A stretch of 8,860 nucleotides of DNA, from positions 1-8,860 of the forward strand of contig JAISDM010000282.1 in assembly GCA_031264885.1 (NCBI GenBank), written 5' to 3'. Shown in pieces: positions 1 through 4,778 of the stretch. Source of the stretch: Peptococcaceae bacterium (lineage in GTDB: Bacteria; Bacillota; Peptococcia; DRI-13; UBA5745). The stretch's first letter is position 1. Each line of letters starts with the position of its first letter. The translations under genes were made by a program, and so were the position numbers. The notes beneath the pieces are model-generated. The model did not search any database. It saw only the letters and a list, made by a program, of their open reading frames with translations, and was not told the origin of the DNA.

Positions 1-72
1 TATACTGACGAATAAAGGGAGGAGGCTTGAAAATTTTGACAATTCACATTAAAGGAATAAGAGGACTAATTT

Positions 73-1533
73 ATGGAACAAAATGAATCAATTGTACGAA
101 AGAACGATCTGACTCAGGGTCCGATTCTGTCAAAGCTGATTTGGTTCGCTCTGCCTCTTATCGCGTCTAATTTGGTCATGCAGCTTTACAATGTGGTCGA
201 CTCCATTGTCGTCGGGCAGGTGATGGGCGACCGCGGCATTGCGGCGGTAGGTTTGAGCTTCCCCATCATGATGCTCTTTAACGCGCTGTTTGTGGGCGTG
301 TCCATGGGCGCGAACATAGTTATTTCTCAAGCGTTCGGCGCGAAAGACATGGAGGGGGTCAATCGGGCTGTCAATACGTCGGTGTTCGTTTCCGGCGTCG
401 CGGGAATCCTGATAACGATCGTCGGCGTGGCGCTGGCGCGCCCGATCTTGCACCTCTTGGGTACGCCCGAGGAGATCCTTGAAGACGCCGCGGTATACCT
501 GATGATTGTGTTTGGCGGCACCTTGGGCAGCGTTATTTTTAACGTCCTGTCGGGCGCCCTGCGCGGTATGGGCGAGAGCCGCTGGCCTCTTTACGCCATG
601 ATTACCTCTACCTTATTCAATATTGTGTTCGACACACTGTTCACGATATACATGGGCATGGAGGTCGCCGGCGTGGCGATCGCGACGTTCGCCTCGTATT
701 TCCTCTCCGGCGTTATTCTGCTGTTTAGAATAAACACCGGTGTATACGGCGTTAAAATAACGCTGAGTCAGGTATTAAAGCCGCATGTGGTTACAATCAA
801 GAAGATACTCCGTTTCGGGCTTCCGACAGGCGTCCAAATGGTGGCCATGTCCCTCGGCGCGACGATCAATCAGGCGTTCGCGAATAATTTCGGCGCCAAT
901 CTTGTCGCGGCGAATTCCGTCATAATGCGCACCGACGGCTTTGCTCTGCTGCCTTTGATGGGCATCGGCATGGCGATGACTACTTTTTCGGGGCAGAATA
1001 TCGGGGCGGGCAAACCGGAGCGCACCCGCAAGGGCATTTATATCGCGCTTGTCACGATTTTGGCCGTTTCTTTGGCGATGGGCGTATTGATGTGGTTCAC
1101 GGGCGGATCCATTATGCGGTTGTTTAACGTCTCGGACACAGTGCGCGGGATAGGCGTTGAAGGCGTCAGGGTGATCTGTTTCTTCTACACGTTCATGGGC
1201 TCCCAGCAATGTATCTCGGGCGCCATGCGCGGCGCCGGCGCCGTGATTCCGCCGCTTCTGACCAGTATCGCGGCGGTTTTTGTCCGCATCGCGGTTACAT
1301 ATGCTATCGCCATCGTCCCGTTGAACCGGGCCATTCAGGCCGCGGTCGACAATGGGTTATACACGTCGTTTGAAGCCGCGAAAGCCGCCGGGGTCGGAAC
1401 GGAAGGATATGCCGCGATGTTCTACTCGATGTGCGTAGGTATGGTAGCCGGCGCGGTTTTTGACTTTCTGTACTTTAAGTTCGGCAACTGGAAATCTGCG
1501 GCGAACGGTTCTATTTCTGAAATAATCTCATAG
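73..1533 (+). CDS. MATE family efflux transporter (NorM/DinF type)
   Basis: This is a 486-residue polytopic membrane protein that should export drugs or other organic cations in exchange for Na+ or H+ across the cytoplasmic membrane. The sequence shows two homologous MATE halves. The first begins near residue 20 (GPILSKLIWFALPLIASNL, then NVVDSIVVGQ) and includes GALRGMGESR at 161-170. The second begins near 245 and includes TTFSGQNIGAGKPERTRKG at 303-321 and GAMRGAGAVIPPLL at 383-396. About twelve membrane segments are expected, and the length is at the upper end of the usual 440-480. The ATG is preceded by a purine-rich AAGAGGA with 7 bases spacing. The loop before the last membrane segment (about 416-447) is longer than usual and includes charged residues. 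The gene stands alone and converges on the TPM gene 41 bases downstream. The substrate cannot be told from sequence. Confidence 0.93.
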   Translation: MEQNESIVRKNDLTQGPILSKLIWFALPLIASNLVMQLYNVVDSIVVGQVMGDRGIAAVGLSFPIMMLFNALFVGVSMGANIVISQAFGAKDMEGVNRAVNTSVFVSGVAGILITIVGVALARPILHLLGTPEEILEDAAVYLMIVFGGTLGSVIFNVLSGALRGMGESRWPLYAMITSTLFNIVFDTLFTIYMGMEVAGVAIATFASYFLSGVILLFRINTGVYGVKITLSQVLKPHVVTIKKILRFGLPTGVQMVAMSLGATINQAFANNFGANLVAANSVIMRTDGFALLPLMGIGMAMTTFSGQNIGAGKPERTRKGIYIALVTILAVSLAMGVLMWFTGGSIMRLFNVSDTVRGIGVEGVRVICFFYTFMGSQQCISGAMRGAGAVIPPLLTSIAAVFVRIAVTYAIAIVPLNRAIQAAVDNGLYTSFEAAKAAGVGTEGYAAMFYSMCVGMVAGAVFDFLYFKFGNWKSAANGSISEIIS

Positions 1534-1574
1534 ATTCGGCCTGTAAAATGGGGCGTGTGGTATTAACACTAACG

Positions 1575-2549
1575 CTAAAATTTCCGGGAGCTGCCGCCTC
1601 CGCCGCCGCTGCCTCCGTGCCCCCGGCTGCCGCCGCTAAAGCCGCCGCCGGAGTTGCCGCCACCGCCGGATCTGTTGCCGCCTCCGCCGAAACCGCCGCC
1701 GCCGGATCGGTTGCTGCCGCCAAAACCGCCTCCGCCGAAGCCTCCTCTGCCGGACCGGCCGCCGCCGAAACCGCCGAAACCGCCAAAGCCGCCAAAACCG
1801 CCGAAGCCGCCCGGCCATCGCCCGCGGGGGCTCCGGCCACGGGGACCCCGTCCGCGGGGACCCCGGCCGCCGCGAGCCGCGATGTACACAAACAGAATAA
1901 AACAGCCTATGATCACAAAGAGGACGCAAATGACGGCGATAGATACAGAACCTGAGGCGGAACCTGAGCCCGCGCCGGATTCCGCGGTTTCTGGAATGGC
2001 CGCGGCGCCGGATTCCAGGGTTACGCCGTATTCTTCCGCCACAACGCCGCATATGCGGTAGAAGCCTCTGAGCAAGCCGGATTCGTATTGATCACCGGAA
2101 AAATACGGGATGACGTCCTCGTCCAGGATGCGTCCCGTTTTGCTGTCCGGCAGCGCGCCTTCCAAGCCGTAGCCCACATCTATCCGTATTTCCCGGTCGT
2201 CCAGCGCGAACAGCAGCAACACCCCATTGTTGAGCTTGGGATCGCCCAGTCCCCATTGGCGCAGAATATCTACGGCCATATCTTCCACAGGGGTTCCGCC
2301 CAGGCCCCGCAGCGTGACTACGGCCACTTGGGCCTGGGTTTTTTGATCCAGCTCCCCGGCTGTCCGGACGATGGCCTGTTCCGCTTCCGGCGACAGCACC
2401 CCGGCTTGATCCAGCACGTAAATCTCGGGTCCGGGAGAAGGCGCGGCGCCGACATGCGCAAACACGACGCAGGTCAAAACGGCGGACAAAATCAGGATTC
2501 GGATGAACCGCGTTTTCATCGAATGGGTTTTCATTGAATGTAGTTTCAT
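1575..2549 (-). CDS. TPM-domain (YgcG-like) membrane protein with Gly-rich tail
   Basis: This 324-residue protein has an N-terminal signal or anchor (about 14-36, ending AHVGAAP), an extracytoplasmic TPM domain (about 42-172), one membrane segment (about 203-225), and a low-complexity tail. TPM hallmarks visible are VLDQAGVLSPEAEQAI (45-60), QAQVAVVTL, WGLGDPKLNNGVLLLF (99-114) and IRIDVGYGLEGALPDS (121-136). TPM domains (TLP18.3, Psb32, MOLO-1) bind metal, and a plant member has phosphatase activity; the bacterial YgcG role is unsettled. The tail starts with RGPRGR repeats (226-245), then GFG repeats, and ends SSRKF. Glycine-rich tails are common in this family. The start at 2549 is chosen because GGAGG lies 6 bases upstream. 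Its ATG overlaps the lemA stop as ATGA, which implies coupling. Two further in-frame ATGs, at 2534 and 2519, lack a Shine-Dalgarno. The overlapping + strand frames are GC-rich shadows. Confidence 0.9.
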   Translation of the reverse strand: MKLHSMKTHSMKTRFIRILILSAVLTCVVFAHVGAAPSPGPEIYVLDQAGVLSPEAEQAIVRTAGELDQKTQAQVAVVTLRGLGGTPVEDMAVDILRQWGLGDPKLNNGVLLLFALDDREIRIDVGYGLEGALPDSKTGRILDEDVIPYFSGDQYESGLLRGFYRICGVVAEEYGVTLESGAAAIPETAESGAGSGSASGSVSIAVICVLFVIIGCFILFVYIAARGGRGPRGRGPRGRSPRGRWPGGFGGFGGFGGFGGFGGGRSGRGGFGGGGFGGSNRSGGGGFGGGGNRSGGGGNSGGGFSGGSRGHGGSGGGGGSSRKF

Positions 2550-3130
2550 CGGCCGCCTCCGAAATTAACCTCGGGGAGCTGATCGGCGCCTTCGGAGGCT
2601 TGGAAGTAGGGCTTGGACGTAAAGCCCATCATAGCGGAAAAAATCATGGACGGAAAGCGCTTGATCTGGGTATTGTACGCCTGGACCGACTGATTGTAAT
2701 CCCTTCTGGAAACGGCGATCCGGTTTTCGGTTCCGGCCAGTTCGTCCTGGAGGGCCTGGAACTGGGTGTCCGCTTCGAGGTCAGGGTAGTTCTCCACGAC
2801 GGCCAGAAGCCGGCTCAGCGCGCCGGACAGTTCCTGGTCGGAAGCCGCCATGGTCTCTATGGAATCCGCGCCGGCCATTTTGGAGCGGGCGTCGGCTACG
2901 GCTTGAATGGCTTCCCGCTCGTGGGCGGCGTAGCCGGAGACGGTGTTGACCAAATTGGGGATCAGGTCCGACCGGCGCTGCAGCTGGTTTTCCACTTGGC
3001 CCCATTGGGCGCCGACCGTTTCCTCTAAGGTCACCAGGGTATTGTAGCTGCTGAATGACCAGAGGCAAAAAATGGCCAGAACCAAAATTGTTAAACCGAT
3101 CAATAAAGTTTTTGTATTTATCATATTCAT
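2546..3130 (-). CDS. lemA: LemA family protein
   Basis: A 194-residue LemA protein. It has one N-terminal membrane segment (about 6-26, KTLLIGLTILVLAIFCLWSF) followed by a long helical domain. The family signature is clear: YNTLVTLEETVGAQWGQVEN, then QLQRRSDLIPNLVNTVSGYA and HEREAIQAVADARS, and near the end the conserved YNTQIKRFPS. In solved relatives the N terminus is outside and the helical domain is a four-helix bundle in the cytosol; the bacterial function is unknown. I chose the ATG at 3130 because GGGGAGG ends 10 bases upstream and the membrane segment follows at once. The frame stays open to 3268, but that extension reads through inverted repeats and has no family similarity. The next gene, a TPM protein, overlaps by 4 bases. 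LemA and TPM/YgcG genes are often paired, so they probably act together at the membrane. Confidence 0.93.
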   Translation of the reverse strand: MNMINTKTLLIGLTILVLAIFCLWSFSSYNTLVTLEETVGAQWGQVENQLQRRSDLIPNLVNTVSGYAAHEREAIQAVADARSKMAGADSIETMAASDQELSGALSRLLAVVENYPDLEADTQFQALQDELAGTENRIAVSRRDYNQSVQAYNTQIKRFPSMIFSAMMGFTSKPYFQASEGADQLPEVNFGGGR

Positions 3131-3148
3131 GAGTTGAATTCCTCCCCT

Positions 3149-3158
3149 ACGGTACCGT
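3149..3158. promoter_or_regulatory. 10-bp palindrome in the lemA leader
   Basis: ACGGTACCGT is a perfect palindrome ending 19 bases before the lemA start and directly upstream of its ribosome binding site. It could be an operator or a small hairpin in the leader. A 10-bp palindrome can also occur by chance, so the role is uncertain. Confidence 0.25.
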
Positions 3159-3175
3159 GAATAATGCGTTTGTAG

Positions 3176-3194
3176 GGGCGGCATCTTGCCGCCC
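3176..3194. repeat. Inverted repeat GGGCGGC-ATCTT-GCCGCCC
   Basis: A perfect 7-bp stem with a 5-base loop, embedded in GTAGGGGCGGC...GCCGCCCGCC. It has the look of the short dispersed palindromes (REP-like) seen between genes in many Bacillota. It has no T tract on either strand, so it is not a simple terminator. It would lie in the 5' untranslated region of lemA if transcription starts further out. Confidence 0.5.
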
Positions 3195-3214
3195 GCCTTT
3201 GATAGATGCCTCAC

Positions 3215-3241
3215 ATTCCCCTCCAAAGGAGGGGAATTTTT
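3215..3241 (+). terminator. Terminator-like hairpin, possibly a dispersed repeat
   Basis: ATTCCCCTCC (3215-3224), loop AAA, GGAGGGGAAT (3228-3237) form a perfect 10-bp stem. The run of Ts 3237-3241 lets it act as a rho-independent terminator on the + strand. No + strand gene lies close upstream, so it does not end an obvious transcript; it may block read-through toward the 3376 gene. The neighbouring inverted repeat at 3176-3194 suggests the pair may be a small dispersed element instead. On the minus strand the hairpin would sit in the lemA leader without a following T run. Confidence 0.45.
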
Positions 3242-3295
3242 ACACACGGTGAATCGTGAATGACGCAAAGTGAATACTAGCGTTGGGCGGTTTTG

Positions 3296-3304
3296 TGTGA
3301 TAAT
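3296..3304 (+). promoter_or_regulatory. Candidate extended -10 promoter for the repeat-protein/leuS transcript
   Basis: TGTGATAAT fits an extended -10 (TG, one base, then GATAAT, five of six matching TATAAT), within an AT-rich island 3291-3317. No good -35 is found 17 bases upstream (ACTAGC), which extended -10 promoters can tolerate. The position, about 70 bases before the ATG at 3376, is suitable. Other TA-rich hexamers such as TATATT at 3309 are possible. Confidence 0.35.
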
Positions 3305-3375
3305 ATTATATATTATACGTTGCTTTGAAGCAAGGGTATAGATTTTTTTGGGGTGTCGAAAGGGGCGGCGGCGTT

Positions 3376-4755
3376 ATGAGCCCAGGCCGGGTCGAGAGAG
3401 TGAACTCTATCAGAAAGGCGTCTTCGGTTCGCAATGTGACTCAGAAGCATGTGGCGGGCCGCACGTTCACTTTGAAAAGTGAGGACGGGGGGGCGGTTTC
3501 TTCTGATGGCGCCCCGAAAAGCGGACAGACTGCGGCTGCCGTTGACCGGGTTGAGGAATCCAGGGCGGCGGCGCCTTTGGCGGCGACCCGGCCGGGTTTC
3601 AGGCGGAATCTGGGTTTAACGGATCGATCCGCGGACGGTGATATGGTGGAGATCAGCAAGGGGGCGGTTACTTTAAGCCGCTGGTATCTGGAACGGATTC
3701 AGGAGACGCCGTCTTTGGTTTTTACGTTGGGCCTGGATCGGGCAGGTCAGGAAGATGAGGGGAAGAGCAAGGCGTTTCAGGAGCTGCTGAACGCCATTAA
3801 GGAAGCGGAGGTTCGATCCGGTCGGGCGCCGGCGGCGCCGGATCCCGGTTCGGGGGGGCTTCGCGTCCGGGAGGACGATGGCTTGGCTCACAGCTCGCGG
3901 ACATCCGGTGGCCGGCCGGGTCTTGATTCGGCGGGGGCAGAGGGCGCCGGCGGCATGCGGCCGGACTTCGATTCGCCGGACAGCGGGGAAGCCGGTGATA
4001 TGCGGACGGGCTTCGATTCGTCGGGGGCTGAGGGCGTCAGCGGTATGCGGGCGGACTTCGATTCGCCGGGGGCTGATGACTTCGGCGGCGCGCGGCCGGG
4101 TTTTGCTTCACCGGAGCGCGGGGAGGCCGGCGATACGCCGCCAGGGTCCGATTTGCCGGGAACCGGGGCGGACCGGGCGGATTACGCTACGCCCAGGCGT
4201 CCCGTATATAGGGCGGCCACAGATCAATCGGCCGGGCTGCTGGCGGAAAAAAGGAAGAAAGAGCCGCCGCCGGATTCAAGTTTTGACCGCGCCCGGGGCA
4301 TCCGGGGCAACGACGGCGCCCGGGGAACCCAGGACGCAGGCGACGTTCGGGGCATCCGGGGTATTGGCGATGTTGATGGAATCCGGGGCAACGACGGCGC
4401 TCGGAGCATCCAGGACGCCGGTGATGTTGAAGGAATCCAGGGCATCCGAGGCGTTGACGATGTTGAGGGCATCCAGGGCGTTGGCGACGGTGAGGGAATC
4501 CAGGACGCCGGCGGCGTTCAGGGCATCCGGGGCGTTGACGATGGTGAGGCAGTCCAGGACGCAGGTGATGCTCGGGGCATCCAGGGCGCCGATGATGTTG
4601 AGGGAATCCGGGACGACGACGGCGCTCAGGGCATCCGGGGCGTTGGCGACGGTGAGGGAATCCAGGACGCCGGCGGCGTTGAGGAGACTCAGGCGGAAGA
4701 AGTCCAGGATTTGGCTTCTTTTTTGGCGGATCTGACGAGAAGAAACAACACTTAA
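3376..4755 (+). CDS. Unrecognised hydrophilic protein with two tandem-repeat arrays
   Basis: I do not recognise this 459-residue protein. It has no signal peptide or membrane segment, so it is probably cytoplasmic. Layout: a basic, Ser-rich N terminus (1-85); a non-repetitive, partly helical block (89-150) containing GDMVEISKGAVTLSRWYLER and AFQELLNAIKEAEVRSGR; six 15-residue repeats (180-269); a basic linker with RKKEPPP; fourteen acidic 9-residue repeats (308-436); and a short helical tail (437-459) ending DLASFLADLTRRNNT. The ATG at 3376 is preferred, with AAAGGGG 11 bases upstream; the frame extends to a TTG at 3325 that has no ribosome binding site. G/C-rich third positions and the unique ends support this frame over other open frames across the repeats. 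leuS follows after 23 bases, so the two are probably cotranscribed. The phrase DMVEIS...A loosely recalls FlgM-type proteins, but this is too weak to name it. Confidence 0.72.
   Translation: MSPGRVERVNSIRKASSVRNVTQKHVAGRTFTLKSEDGGAVSSDGAPKSGQTAAAVDRVEESRAAAPLAATRPGFRRNLGLTDRSADGDMVEISKGAVTLSRWYLERIQETPSLVFTLGLDRAGQEDEGKSKAFQELLNAIKEAEVRSGRAPAAPDPGSGGLRVREDDGLAHSSRTSGGRPGLDSAGAEGAGGMRPDFDSPDSGEAGDMRTGFDSSGAEGVSGMRADFDSPGADDFGGARPGFASPERGEAGDTPPGSDLPGTGADRADYATPRRPVYRAATDQSAGLLAEKRKKEPPPDSSFDRARGIRGNDGARGTQDAGDVRGIRGIGDVDGIRGNDGARSIQDAGDVEGIQGIRGVDDVEGIQGVGDGEGIQDAGGVQGIRGVDDGEAVQDAGDARGIQGADDVEGIRDDDGAQGIRGVGDGEGIQDAGGVEETQAEEVQDLASFLADLTRRNNT
3913..4182 (+). repeat. Tandem 45-nt repeats coding six 15-residue units
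   Basis: Six head-to-tail units begin at 3913, 3958, 4003, 4048, 4093 and 4138. The translated consensus is roughly R-P-x-F-D-S-P-G-A-E-G-x-G-x-M, for example RPDFDSPDSGEAGDM and RADFDSPGADDFGGA. The last unit is degenerate (PPGSDLPGTGADRAD). The FDS core is kept in the first four. The units are Gly/Asp/Ser-rich and likely disordered. Confidence 0.85.
4297..4683 (+). repeat. Tandem 27-nt minisatellite coding fourteen 9-residue units
   Basis: Fourteen 27-base units run from 4297 to 4683, interrupted once by an extra 9 bases (GIQ, 4432-4440). Typical units are GIRGNDGAR, GIRGVDDVE, GIQGVGDGE and GIQDAGGVQ. Units fall into two main kinds, GI(R/Q)G-type and (I/T/V)QDAG-type, which partly alternate. 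A 43-base stretch (4476-4518) recurs exactly at 4638-4680, which is 162 bases or six units away. Confidence 0.9.
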
Positions 4756-4763
4756 ACGAGGTT

Positions 4764-4769
4764 AGGAGG
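4764..4769 (+). promoter_or_regulatory. Ribosome binding site deciding the leuS start
   Basis: AGGAGG lies 9 bases before GTG 4779 but only 3 bases before TTG 4773. Normal spacing favours the GTG. It sits in the 23-base gap after the stop of the repeat protein. Confidence 0.75.
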
Positions 4770-4778
4770 CTGTTGACA

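Noticed and set aside
36..64. TTGACA at 36-41 as the -35 of a MATE promoter.
   Set aside because: At 16-17 bases spacing the -10 position holds TAAGAG or AAGAGG, which does not resemble TATAAT, and it would overlap the ribosome binding site.
27..86. A TTG-started 19-codon frame overlapping the MATE start.
   Set aside because: The GGAGG upstream is only 1 base from the TTG, and the frame reads into the MATE gene without other support.
1548..2061. Ala- and Pro-rich open frames on the + strand opposite the TPM tail.
   Set aside because: They are the complement of Gly-rich GGN codons in a GC-rich region; the minus-strand frame has recognisable domains.
3131..3268. An N-terminal extension of LemA by 46 residues.
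   Set aside because: It reads through hairpin repeats, lacks LemA similarity, and the ATG at 3130 has a good Shine-Dalgarno and begins just before the membrane segment.
3913..4683. CRISPR-like interpretation of the repeat arrays.
   Set aside because: Units are contiguous and in frame with no unique spacers, and both arrays lie inside one open reading frame.
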